Assembly: GCA_902388495.1 (NCBI GenBank)
Contig: CABMPP010000004.1
Coordinates: 186,001 to 250,000, forward strand
DNA: 64,000 nucleotides
Source of the DNA: an uncultured Bacteroides sp.
Lineage (GTDB): Bacteria > Bacteroidota > Bacteroidia > Bacteroidales > Bacteroidaceae
Reading direction: 5' to 3'
The translations under genes were made by a program, and so were the position numbers. Under the pieces are notes generated by a model. That model saw only the letters and a program-made list of their open reading frames with translations, was not told where the DNA came from and searched no databases. Below are positions 1 to 7,003 of this stretch, piece after piece. Numbering within the stretch: the stretch's first letter is position 1; the number at the start of each line of letters is the position of its first letter.

Positions 1-813
1 ACGTTGTATCCGTTGCGCTATACCTATGCTTTAAGTCGCGGCCCGTTGCAGGATGCTGCCGGTGCCAATGCTTTCTGGAACATAACGAACGCTACTCGTA
101 GCGACCGCACTTTCCACTATCTCGATGGTGCGGGTACTTATGCTACTTATTCTTCCAAAGACCCCGATGTACAGGCTGCTTTCCCCGCCTATATAGCCAC
201 TATCTCTACTCCTGAGGAACATCCCGAATGGTTCACCGACAATGTGGAGAGCAACATTTATAATTACTTGACTTCAAAGAATCTTCCTGTCGAAGTATCC
301 GATCAGAATTATATTGACTTGATGGTATGGCATCGTGGTTTGGCTGTTCCTGCTGCCCGTAATGTGGACGATGAAGAAGTGTTGCGTGGTAAAGAGCTTT
401 TCTCCGAACTGGGTTGTACCTATTGTCATAAGCCTTCGTGGACTACAGGTGATGATGAAATCCGCGACCCGGCGCGCTTCTTTGTTGGTGACAAGGCCGA
501 TTTGTTGCCCCGCTATCCGCATCAGAAGATTTGGCCGTACACCGATATGATACAGCACAGGCTTCACATGGTGAATGACATCCGTACTGGCTGGTGCCGT
601 ACTACTCCGTTATGGGGACGCGGCTTGCACCAGCGTTGTACGGGAGCAGAATATATTGACCGCCTGCATGACTGCCGTGCACGCACTACATTGGAGGCTA
701 TCATGTGGCATGGTACAAGTGAAGAGAGCGATGCTTACCGGACAGTCGTCAAGTTTCGCGAGTTGTCTAAAGCAGATAGAGACGCTGTCGTTAAATTCCT
801 GGATTCTATCTAA
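1..813 (+). CDS. Di-heme oxidoreductase (DUF1111 family), 3' part
   Basis: The reading frame is open from the first base, so the start lies outside the window; about 270 C-terminal residues are present. A heme c motif CTYCH is encoded at 415-429, after a segment typical of the C-terminal cytochrome domain (VLRGKELFSELG). Near the end, RLHDCRARTTLEAIMWHG matches the conserved end of DUF1111 'thiol oxidoreductase' proteins, which resemble MauG and cytochrome c peroxidases. These are periplasmic or surface redox proteins; the substrate is unknown. The next gene is a cytochrome c assembly factor, which fits a need for heme attachment. The family is well supported, the role is not. Confidence 0.85.
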   Translation, partial: TLYPLRYTYALSRGPLQDAAGANAFWNITNATRSDRTFHYLDGAGTYATYSSKDPDVQAAFPAYIATISTPEEHPEWFTDNVESNIYNYLTSKNLPVEVSDQNYIDLMVWHRGLAVPAARNVDDEEVLRGKELFSELGCTYCHKPSWTTGDDEIRDPARFFVGDKADLLPRYPHQKIWPYTDMIQHRLHMVNDIRTGWCRTTPLWGRGLHQRCTGAEYIDRLHDCRARTTLEAIMWHGTSEESDAYRTVVKFRELSKADRDAVVKFLDSI

Positions 814-850
814 GGAAAGGCTTTTATATATTCTCTTTTTAGTCTAATTT

Positions 851-902
851 TGTCATCTCGGGTGTAATGAAGGTTTCTTTATTAATTACGTCCGGGATGA
901 CA
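851..902. terminator. Inverted repeat after the di-heme gene
   Basis: TGTCATCTCGG (851-861) pairs with CCGGGATGACA (892-902), 10 of 11 positions, around a 30-base loop. It lies between the di-heme gene and ccsBA. It could weakly terminate or stabilise the upstream transcript, or it could be a dispersed palindrome. No T-tract follows, so the terminator label is tentative. Confidence 0.3.
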
Positions 903-928
903 TTGCATCAATATATATAATCATCTGT

Positions 929-3169
929 ATGAAACTGTTGAGAACTCTTTCTTTCAGTCTGACTGGTTTACTTGTCCTCTTTATGATAGTGGCTACTTTA
1001 TTGGAGAAGCAGTACGGAATGGATTTTGCTGCCCGGTATATATATGGTTCGCCTCTTTTTGTGATTTGTTGGGGAGTGCTGGCTGTGTCTTCTATTCTTT
1101 ATCTTTGGTGCCGCAGGGTGCAGAAACAACCGTTGACATTCCTTTTGCACTTTTCTTTTGTCGTCATTCTGTCGGGTGCATTGGTTACCCATATTTTCGG
1201 TTTGCAGGGGAGTGTGCATTTACGTCAGGATGCGGGCAAGCCGGTGAAGATGTTCATTGCAGCTGGTGATGTAATGAAACAATTTCCATTCAGCCTTTAT
1301 CTGAAGGACTTCAATGTGGTATATTATCCAGGCACTTCGGCTCCGATGGATTTTGTCAGTAGCATCCGTATTGAGGATGGGGTTGAGACTGCCGAAGGGG
1401 AAGTGTCCATGAACCATATATATAGTCATCACGACTATCGCTTTTATCAGTCCAGGTATGATTCGGATGGTAGGGGAGTAACGCTTTCGGTGGCTTATGA
1501 CCCATGGGGTATTGGGATAACTTACACCGGGTATGGGCTGCTTCTGCTTTCTATGTTCCTATTCTTTTTTGGAAAGCATAGTCAATTCCGTAAATTGTTG
1601 CGTAGTCCGTTGCTGAAGTCGGCGGCTGTTTGTGTGGCATTACTCTTTCTCGCTACTGCGCGTGTTCAGGCCGGGGAGCTTCCCGGAGTTCTGCCCAAGA
1701 AGACGGCGGAGAACTTTGGCAATCTTTATGTTTATTACAACGACCGTATATGTCCTTTACAAACATTGGCCAAAGACTTTACGGTCAAGCTGTATGGCAA
1801 GCCTTCGTACAGGGGGCTTACTGCGGAACAGGTGCTGACGGGGTGGTTCTTCTACTATGATAATTGGAAGGAGGAACCATGTATCCGTATCAAAAGTAAG
1901 GAGATGCAGCATCTTTTAGGTATTAAGGGAGAATATGCCCGTTTGGTGGATTTTGCCGATATAGAGGGCTACAAGCTGGATGAGGGGATGCAGGACGGAA
2001 CGGAAGTAGTGGATAAGCGTGGATTTGAGGAAGCGAATGAAAAGTTCAGCCTGGTCAGTATGGTAGCTGCCGGAAGTGTTTGGAAGCTATATCCGTATGT
2101 TTCTGCCGAAGACAGCACGGATAGTAAGGATATCACCTGGTATTCTCTGGCCGACCGTTTGCCGTATGAGATGCCTCAGGAATTGTCGAGCTTTGTGCGT
2201 GGTAGCATGAATTATGTGGCAGAGCAGGTGGCGAGGGGAGATTTTCGGCAAGTCGATGCATTGCTTAGTAAGATACGTAAATATCAGGTGCGTGAAGCTG
2301 GTAGTTTCCTGCCTTCCGACGCCCGTTTTAAAGCAGAAAAATGGTATAATAGCCTGAATAATAGCCGCCCTTTGGCAATGGTTTCCATCACGTTGGGCAT
2401 TTTGGCATTTGCCTTCTATTGCCATCGTATGATTGGTAGAAAACGGATTCCTGCTATGCTGACAGTCGTACTTCTTTCCTTATTGGGAGCACTTTTTGCC
2501 TATCTTTGTTTCATGATAACATTGAGAGGTTTTGTCAGTGGACATCTTCCCATGTCCAACGGCCATGAAACCATGCAACTGATGGCAGCATGTGTGGCTT
2601 TGCTTACTTTCTTCTTCTATCGCAGAATCCCCATAGTTGTTGCTTTTGGTTTCCTGCTTTGCGGGCTTGCACTGCTTGTCTCCATGTTGGGTGAAGCCAA
2701 TCCGCAGATTACGCAGTTGATGCCGGTACTGGCATCTCCGCTGCTTAGTTTCCATGTGGTAGTCATTATGATAGCTTATTCGTTGCTGGCATTTATTATG
2801 TTGAACGGTGTTACAGCCATTATTCTATACTATTCCCGCAAGGACTGTAGTGTGGAACTGGAACGCTTGCAAGTCATCAGTCGTATCATTCTTTATCCTG
2901 CCGTGTTCCTGTTGGCAATCGGTATCTTTATCGGTGCGGTGTGGGCCAATGTTTCATGGGGGCGTTATTGGGGATGGGATCCTAAGGAGGTTTGGGCACT
3001 TATCACGATGTTGGTTTATGCATTGGCGCTGCATCCGGCTTCTCTGCCGTGGTTTCGCCGTCCTGTGTTCTTCCATGTGTTCTCCATCATAGCTTTCTTC
3101 AGTGTGCTGATCACTTATTTCGGAGTGAATTTCTTGCTTGGAGGGATGCATAGCTATGCCAACTCATGA
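929..3169 (+). CDS. ccsA: Cytochrome c biogenesis protein, CcsB-CcsA fusion
   Basis: System II cytochrome c synthase: it exports heme across the inner membrane and attaches it to CxxCH motifs. The 746 residues combine an N-terminal ResB/CcsB-like part (membrane segments near residues 8-30, 38-60, 68-90 and about 200-222, with a periplasmic stretch) and a C-terminal CcsA/ResC part with many membrane helices. The WWD-type heme-handling motif GRYWGWDPKEVW lies near residue 680, flanked by candidate heme-ligand histidines in NGHETMQ (about 546) and LHPAS (about 701). Fused ccsBA genes are usual in Bacteroidetes. It follows the di-heme gene by 115 bases and may serve it. Confidence 0.93.
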   Translation: MKLLRTLSFSLTGLLVLFMIVATLLEKQYGMDFAARYIYGSPLFVICWGVLAVSSILYLWCRRVQKQPLTFLLHFSFVVILSGALVTHIFGLQGSVHLRQDAGKPVKMFIAAGDVMKQFPFSLYLKDFNVVYYPGTSAPMDFVSSIRIEDGVETAEGEVSMNHIYSHHDYRFYQSRYDSDGRGVTLSVAYDPWGIGITYTGYGLLLLSMFLFFFGKHSQFRKLLRSPLLKSAAVCVALLFLATARVQAGELPGVLPKKTAENFGNLYVYYNDRICPLQTLAKDFTVKLYGKPSYRGLTAEQVLTGWFFYYDNWKEEPCIRIKSKEMQHLLGIKGEYARLVDFADIEGYKLDEGMQDGTEVVDKRGFEEANEKFSLVSMVAAGSVWKLYPYVSAEDSTDSKDITWYSLADRLPYEMPQELSSFVRGSMNYVAEQVARGDFRQVDALLSKIRKYQVREAGSFLPSDARFKAEKWYNSLNNSRPLAMVSITLGILAFAFYCHRMIGRKRIPAMLTVVLLSLLGALFAYLCFMITLRGFVSGHLPMSNGHETMQLMAACVALLTFFFYRRIPIVVAFGFLLCGLALLVSMLGEANPQITQLMPVLASPLLSFHVVVIMIAYSLLAFIMLNGVTAIILYYSRKDCSVELERLQVISRIILYPAVFLLAIGIFIGAVWANVSWGRYWGWDPKEVWALITMLVYALALHPASLPWFRRPVFFHVFSIIAFFSVLITYFGVNFLLGGMHSYANS

Positions 3170-3231
3170 TTATTCAGTGGCTCTACCTACTAATGATGAC
3201 TGACTTTTCCCATTATACCTAATTTGAGCGA

Positions 3232-3262
3232 TTGTACTGTACCTGTCGATGCCGTATCTTTG
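3232..3262 (+). promoter_or_regulatory. Bacteroides-type promoter
   Basis: TTG at 3232-3234 and TATCTTTG at 3255-3262 are separated by 20 bases, matching the Bacteroides primary sigma consensus (TTTG/TTG, 19-21 bases, TAnnTTTG). Transcription would start near 3269 and run right. No ordinary gene lies downstream on this strand before the terminator at 3328-3362. Confidence 0.6.
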
Positions 3263-3268
3263 CAACAT

Positions 3269-3370
3269 CAGATTTGAATGAATTAGTTAGTCATAATTAC
3301 GTAACCACTTTTATGAAGATAAAAGGATCCCCGCCTCTCGATGAGATATCGCGAAGCGGGGATTTTGTTA
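3269..3370 (+). ncRNA. Candidate small RNA of about 100 nt
   Basis: A good promoter (3232-3262) and an intrinsic terminator (hairpin 3328-3362 followed by TTTTGTT) enclose roughly 100 bases with no recognisable gene. A 27-codon ORF at 3313-3396 overlaps the hairpin and runs past it, so a small peptide is possible but less likely. The call rests only on the promoter-terminator pairing; I recognise no known RNA family. Confidence 0.35.
3328..3362 (+). terminator. Intrinsic terminator
   Basis: TCCCCGC (3328-3334) pairs perfectly with GCGGGGA (3356-3362) and is followed on the + strand by TTTTGTT. It would end a rightward transcript from the promoter at 3232-3262. Confidence 0.65.
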
Positions 3371-3390
3371 ATAAGATCATGCCGACGGGC

Positions 3391-3489
3391 AATTAATTTC
3401 GTGTTGTGCACGTTGTTAATATGTTGTATTACAATAAATTAATATCGTGCAGACACGACGTTAATACTTTGCAGACACGAAATTAATTT
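3391..3489. repeat. Short inverted and direct repeats at the capsule border
   Basis: AATTAATTTCGTG (3391-3403) recurs inverted as CACGAAATTAATT (3476-3488). Between them GCAGACACGA occurs twice as a direct repeat (near 3450 and at 3471-3480), with several TTAAT and CGTG/CACG blocks. The array overlaps the stop codon of the DUF4373-type gene. It may be a protein-binding array or a relic of recombination; I cannot tell which. Confidence 0.5.
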
Positions 3490-4325
3490 CCTTCGGCACT
3501 CTTTCTTTTCCGTTCTTTTACGAGTGCTGCAATCAGGTATTTCCCTTTGGCGGCCACTTCGCCCCAACGCGTAGCATGGATCACTTGCCAGACGTATCCT
3601 TTCAGTCTTCCATAGTCGGACAGACGCAGGATGGCATTGATTTCACCGGAATCTGTGATGCGCATTTGCTGCAAGGTAAAGAGCAAGCCGTCATAGTTGT
3701 GCGTCTGCCTGTTGTAGGCATACCCCGGCGGTGTCAGGATCAAGTTCTCTGCAGGACTCCCTCCTCCTATATCTGCTTTACTTTCATTTACTTTACTTTG
3801 TTCGGAATTGTCTGCTTTTTCAGGTAAATTGTCGGCATTCTGCATACAAATTGCTTGCTTTTGCGTACCATTCTTATTTTTATCATCGCCTCCATTTCCG
3901 TTCTCTTCTTCTGTTTTCAGTTCATCCAGCAGGTAGAGCAGGGGCGTTGGATCTTTTTTTCTTCGCTTGGTGGCTTCGAGCCATATCTTCTGGATACTGA
4001 GGGAAGTCAACACATGCTTTGTTTCGTAGCAGGTACGGTCGAAGAAATTTTTCTCTACCAGTATTTTGATAATTTCTTCCATACATTCTTCTCCGATTCC
4101 TGCTTTGTGGGCAAAGAGCATGCACTGCTCTTTGTCCCAATTCAGGTAATATCCTTTTTCCTTGTGTAGCTTGCATAATAGTTTCATGACGGCAGCTATG
4201 GCTGCCAGTCCGCATTTTGCTTCAATCAACTCTATGGGTGCATCGTCAAAGAAATTCACGTTTAACGGGAAATACATGATTCCCACATAATTCATAGCCA
4301 TTTCTTCTAATTTTTCTTTTTTCAC
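3483..4325 (-). CDS. DUF4373 (Lin1244/Lin1753-like N-terminal) protein
   Basis: The 280-residue protein has an N-terminal region (residues about 12-115) that resembles the Lin1244/Lin1753 DUF4373 domain, starting NYVGIMYFPLNVNFFDD. Such domains are found in phage and mobile-element proteins that resemble replication-initiation or DnaD-like factors. A low-complexity Lys/Asn/Glu-rich linker covers about 135-190, and a basic C-terminal segment ends KERKRKS. It follows the DUF2693-type gene by 16 bases on the same strand, so the two are probably co-transcribed. Genes of this kind are often seen next to Bacteroides capsule loci; their function there is unknown to me. Confidence 0.7.
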   Translation of the reverse strand: MKKEKLEEMAMNYVGIMYFPLNVNFFDDAPIELIEAKCGLAAIAAVMKLLCKLHKEKGYYLNWDKEQCMLFAHKAGIGEECMEEIIKILVEKNFFDRTCYETKHVLTSLSIQKIWLEATKRRKKDPTPLLYLLDELKTEEENGNGGDDKNKNGTQKQAICMQNADNLPEKADNSEQSKVNESKADIGGGSPAENLILTPPGYAYNRQTHNYDGLLFTLQQMRITDSGEINAILRLSDYGRLKGYVWQVIHATRWGEVAAKGKYLIAALVKERKRKSAEGN

Positions 4326-4341
4326 TTTTCATTTTTCACTC

Positions 4342-4689
4342 TCAATTAATCGGTCTCCACTCCAGGAAGTTTTCCATTTGGAAACTTCTCCATGCTTGCA
4401 GTTCCACGTCCCAGTAGACGATGGTACTTGTCACTTTGGTGATGTCATACTCTCTTTGGAAGCTTGTTTCGTAGAACCGAAGGGTTGCCTTTACCAGTTT
4501 GAATGTCCCGTCCTGTTTGTGATAGGCTATGAGCGCGTAGCCGTATTGCATGTGGTCGATAAGACTTTCGATTCTTTCTGCCATCCAAGAGGCACACGTT
4601 TCCGTGTACCCCTTTTCAAGCATGATACGTATTTTCCATAGATTTCTGAGTGCTTCGTGAAGTGAAGCGGGCTTTTTCATTTTCTTCAT
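4342..4689 (-). CDS. Small SH3-like beta-barrel protein (DUF2693 / WYL_2 type)
   Basis: The protein has 115 residues. The second half (YALIAYHKQDGTFKLVKATL, then IVYWDVELQAWRSF) looks like the Bacteroidetes DUF2693 family with an Sm/SH3-like barrel, usually found in mobile or accessory DNA. The first half is helical and basic. It is the first gene of a two-gene leftward unit with the DUF4373-type gene. A strong terminator (4751-4780) lies between the nearest candidate promoter (4816-4823) and this start, which may mean attenuation. Function unknown. Confidence 0.6.
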   Translation of the reverse strand: MKKMKKPASLHEALRNLWKIRIMLEKGYTETCASWMAERIESLIDHMQYGYALIAYHKQDGTFKLVKATLRFYETSFQREYDITKVTSTIVYWDVELQAWRSFQMENFLEWRPIN

Positions 4690-4750
4690 TCTGTTTTATT
4701 TAATTAGTAAATTTGTTGGTTATTCAGCAGATGTTCAAGTCTAAAAAGAA

Positions 4751-4780
4751 AGATGCCGTCTTCTTGAGGAAGCGGCATCT
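4751..4780 (-). terminator. Strong intrinsic terminator, leftward
   Basis: AGATGCCG (4751-4758) pairs with CGGCATCT (4773-4780), and the loop can extend the stem. Read leftward, the hairpin is followed by a T-rich tract (TTCTTTTTAG). It can end transcripts coming from the split ORF at 4891-5243 and also lies in front of the DUF2693-type gene. Confidence 0.75.
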
Positions 4781-4815
4781 TTTCAGCTGTGGCTTGATCT
4801 TTGCTAAAGTGGCGG

Positions 4816-4823
4816 CAAAGATA
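4816..4823 (-). promoter_or_regulatory. Candidate -7 element, leftward
   Basis: The minus strand reads TATCTTTG, a perfect Bacteroides -7 element. No TTTG or TTG is visible 19-21 bases upstream, so the promoter is only half supported. If used, its transcript would meet the terminator at 4751-4780 before the DUF2693-type gene. Confidence 0.35.
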
Positions 4824-4890
4824 AAGTCAAATCTCTATATGTTGTTCATTTTTAAATATTGTCCAATATTTTTCTCTTGTCCATCACTTG

Positions 4891-5243
4891 TTAGATAACA
4901 TTATCTTTCTTCATCTCTCTCCATACTTCTCCGAATTCTTGCGTTAACGTATTTTCTGATAGTGGTTTACCATTATGCCCTATAAAGACCATACTCGTAT
5001 AAGCCCAATGTGCCAAAGCTTTTATACTTGTCGGATTTTCTTCTATAAAGAAATTCTTATAATGTCCTATGATGATTGTCTTGATGACCTTTTTTCTGCA
5101 TTCCGGTCGTATTCCTATAACCATTCCACTGATTGGTCTTCCTGCATTCCCGTTAACAGTTGATACATTGCTCTTTACGCTGTCTTCAAACGAAGTGACT
5201 TTCGTTTTTTTCCTTTACTTTCTAATGCTTTTTTTGCATTCAT
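4891..5243 (-). pseudogene. Small hypothetical gene split by a frameshift in an A7 run
   Basis: A start codon at 5243 opens MNAKKALESKGKK and then leaves frame at a run of seven A (minus strand; T5205-T5211 on +). The frame one base away continues without a stop from this run to 4891 (KVTSFEDSVKSNV ... REMKKDNVI). Together they give about 117 residues. The heptamer is in the phase A AAA AAA, so -1 ribosomal slippage, homopolymer phase variation, a sequencing error and decay are all possible. Downstream is a strong leftward terminator; upstream are a -7 element (5298-5305) and the OFF-oriented capsule promoter. I do not recognise the family. Confidence 0.45.
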
Positions 5244-5421
5244 TTGTACTTCTTTTTTGATTAATAATTAAAATTATGCTAAAATGTAAAATAAATGCAA
5301 AGGTATATTCCTTTTTTATTTCCTGAAAGTGATGTGGGTGCAGAATTTGATTTTTAATCTGAAAATGGCGGGTAATATGTTGATATACAGAAGTTGTTAA
5401 GGATAATAGGAAGGTGACTTT

Positions 5422-5442
5422 TAAACGTTCGTTTAATGGACG
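5422..5442 (+). repeat. Left inverted repeat of the invertible promoter
   Basis: TAAACGTTCGTTT is followed by two variable bases and TGGACG. It matches the right arm at 5616-5636 in 19 of 21 positions, inverted. The core AAACGTTCGT (5423-5432) fits ARACGTWCGT, the motif recognised by the Mpi serine invertase in B. fragilis. Confidence 0.88.
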
Positions 5443-5473
5443 CAAAGATAAAGCAGTTTTTTAAATCTGCAAA
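5443..5473 (-). promoter_or_regulatory. Promoter inside the invertible segment, firing left
   Basis: On the minus strand TTTG (5470-5473), 19 bases, then TATCTTTG (5443-5450) give an exact Bacteroides promoter. In this orientation it drives leftward toward the split ORF at 4891-5243. No comparable + strand promoter is seen inside the segment near the right arm. Confidence 0.85.
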
Positions 5474-5615
5474 ATGTTTAATAAAAATATTTGTAATTAT
5501 ATTGTTTCTTTCTATTCAATATACTGAAATACAGACAGATGGATGCTATTTTTTATATTTTAAATTTCCATTCTCTTTTATTAAACCTTGCTGCTTCTGT
5601 TTTTCTAAATCTTGA

Positions 5616-5636
5616 CGTCCAAAAAACGAACGTTTA
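5616..5636 (-). repeat. Right inverted repeat of the invertible promoter
   Basis: This is the inverted partner of 5422-5442, with the core ACGAACGTTT on the + strand. Two mismatches lie in the centre. It marks the downstream crossover site of the predicted promoter inversion. Confidence 0.88.
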
Positions 5637-5701
5637 TTGGACACTTTTATGGGTCTAATAGCTTCTTTAATAGATTATTATCGTTGCAAAAGTGTACAAT
5701 A

Positions 5702-5734
5702 CGGTTTGAGTGAGAAAATGTCTCGTTCAAACCG
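5702..5734 (+). promoter_or_regulatory. Leader hairpin upstream of upxY
   Basis: CGGTTTGAGTGAGA pairs along its full length with TCTCGTTCAAACCG (two G-U pairs) around a five-base loop. It lies in the untranslated leader between the invertible promoter and upxY. UpxY proteins prevent early termination in the leaders of their own operons, so this hairpin is a candidate recognition or pausing element. That role is inference. Confidence 0.5.
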
Positions 5735-5782
5735 CGAAGCGCACCCGGAACTGAGCTGATCTATTCGAAAAGAAATTCCTAA

Positions 5783-6319
5783 GTGACTGAACAACAGAAA
5801 TATTGGTTTGCTGCCCGCACCCGTGACAAGCAGGAATTTACAGTCCGGAAGTCTCTAGACCGACTTAAATCGGAAGAACATCTGGATCTTGACTATTATC
5901 TTCCCACACGTTTTGTCGTTTCGCAGTTGAAGTATCGTCGTAAACGCAGCGAAGTTCCGGTCATCCGAAATCTAATATTTGTTCATTCCACCAAACAGAC
6001 AGCCTGCGATATTTCTAACATTTATAATGTCTCCCTTTTCTATATGAAGGATCTTTCCACGCATTCTATGCTGGTGGTTCCTGATAAACAGATGGAGGAT
6101 TTTATGTTCGTGATGGATTTGAATCCTGATGGTGTCAGCTTTGATAGTGAAGTTCTTACTGTTGGCCATAAAGTAAAGGTTATAAAAGGAGAACTCAGCG
6201 GTATTGAAGGCGAAGTTGCCATAGAAGCCAATAAAACATACGTCGTTATTCGTATTAAAGACCTTTTGACTGCCAGTGTCAAGGTTCCCAAATCTTATTT
6301 GAAGATAATAAAAGATTGA
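5783..6319 (+). CDS. upxY: Capsule transcription antiterminator UpxY (NusG-like)
   Basis: A NusG/RfaH paralog of 178 residues that lets RNA polymerase read through its own long capsule operon. The NusG N-terminal fold starts at KYWFAARTRDKQEF (about residues 7-20), and a KOW-type segment GHKVKVIKGELSGIEGEV lies near 128-145. Length and position, first gene after an invertible promoter and next to upxZ, match the UpxY family of Bacteroides. The start is GTG at 5783; no better ATG precedes the NusG domain. Expression should depend on the promoter at 5422-5636 being turned around. Confidence 0.93.
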   Translation: MTEQQKYWFAARTRDKQEFTVRKSLDRLKSEEHLDLDYYLPTRFVVSQLKYRRKRSEVPVIRNLIFVHSTKQTACDISNIYNVSLFYMKDLSTHSMLVVPDKQMEDFMFVMDLNPDGVSFDSEVLTVGHKVKVIKGELSGIEGEVAIEANKTYVVIRIKDLLTASVKVPKSYLKIIKD

Positions 6320-6338
6320 TTATAAATTAGTGATACGT

Positions 6339-6365
6339 TGTCATCCTGAGCTTGTCGAAGGATCT
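6339..6365. repeat. Dispersed repeat fragment between upxY and upxZ
   Basis: TGTCATCCTGAGCTTGTCGA and the following AGGATCT form a short imperfect palindrome of a type scattered through many bacterial genomes, including Bacteroidetes. It lies wholly in the gap between upxY and upxZ. That the motif is common is recalled, not checked here. Confidence 0.5.
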
Positions 6366-6402
6366 CTTCTCCTTGCTTATAAATAATAAAAACTCAATAA
6401 AG

Positions 6403-6885
6403 ATGAATTCTTTACTTTCTCATGCTCTTGAGCTTCAATATTTGGCTCATGAGCTTATGTATCTTGGCATGGACGGTGCTCCTATCTATTCAGATGATTT
6501 TGGTAAGTTGAATAAAGAGGTACTTCTAAAATCTGATTCTCTTTTTCTTTCTAAAGGTTTTGATATCGAAGAAGAAGCCAATCTGTGTCTTGCTCTTTTG
6601 ATGGGCTATAATGCCACTATTTACGATAATGGAGATAAGGAACAAAAGAAACAAGTTGTGTTGGATCGTATTTGTAGTGTCTTGGAGCAACTTCCCATTT
6701 CTTTGCTTAAAGTCCGTTTATTGGCTTATTGTTATGGAGAAATTTATGAGGAGGCTTTACTTCATGAGGCTTATGCGATTATCGAAGGTTGGAACAGGAA
6801 TACTTTGACTTCGGAGCAGGCTGAAATCATTGAAGAATTGAAAAATATTGAAGAGAATCCGTATCCGTTTGAGGTGATGGAATAA
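6403..6885 (+). CDS. upxZ: UpxZ-type inhibitor of other capsule antiterminators
   Basis: UpxZ proteins block the UpxY factors of other capsule loci, so that one capsule dominates in a cell. This protein has 160 residues from the ATG at 6403, starting MNSLLSHALELQYLAHELMY, which matches the usual UpxZ length and opening. An upstream in-frame start at 6352 would place its first codons inside a dispersed repeat, so 6403 is preferred. It follows upxY by 83 bases in the canonical upxY-upxZ order. No enzyme motif is present. Confidence 0.88.
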   Translation: MNSLLSHALELQYLAHELMYLGMDGAPIYSDDFGKLNKEVLLKSDSLFLSKGFDIEEEANLCLALLMGYNATIYDNGDKEQKKQVVLDRICSVLEQLPISLLKVRLLAYCYGEIYEEALLHEAYAIIEGWNRNTLTSEQAEIIEELKNIEENPYPFEVME

Positions 6886-7003
6886 AAATCGTAAGAATTG
6901 TTATATTATTTTCTCTGAGAGTTTTATGTTCGTATGAGTATATTTACAACTAATACATTTGCTGTTTGGTAATGGATAAAGAGCAAAAGACGATTTAATA
7001 GAA

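Larger units (their letters stand above)
5422..5636. promoter_or_regulatory. Invertible capsule promoter segment, shown in OFF orientation
   Basis: Two 21-bp inverted repeats bound 173 bases that contain one perfect promoter. The promoter lies next to the left arm and fires left. Inversion between the arms would place TATCTTTG at about 5608-5615 on the + strand, with transcription starting near 5622 and heading to upxY. This layout is the known phase-variation switch of Bacteroides capsule loci. No invertase gene is in the window, so a trans-acting Mpi-like enzyme is inferred. Confidence 0.88.

Noticed and set aside
5215..5445. Minus strand ORF of 76 codons ending at the left inverted repeat
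   Set aside because: It starts inside the invertible promoter arm, has low-complexity content and no homology I recognise, and would be cut by inversion.
5679..5686. TATCGTTG downstream of the right repeat, considered as a fixed upxY promoter
   Set aside because: It has one mismatch in the -7 box and no TTTG or TTG at 19-21 bases upstream, unlike the exact promoter inside the invertible segment.
5783..6319. UpxY considered as housekeeping NusG
   Set aside because: Its place right after an invertible promoter and before upxZ, and the absence of secE or ribosomal genes, point to the capsule paralog.
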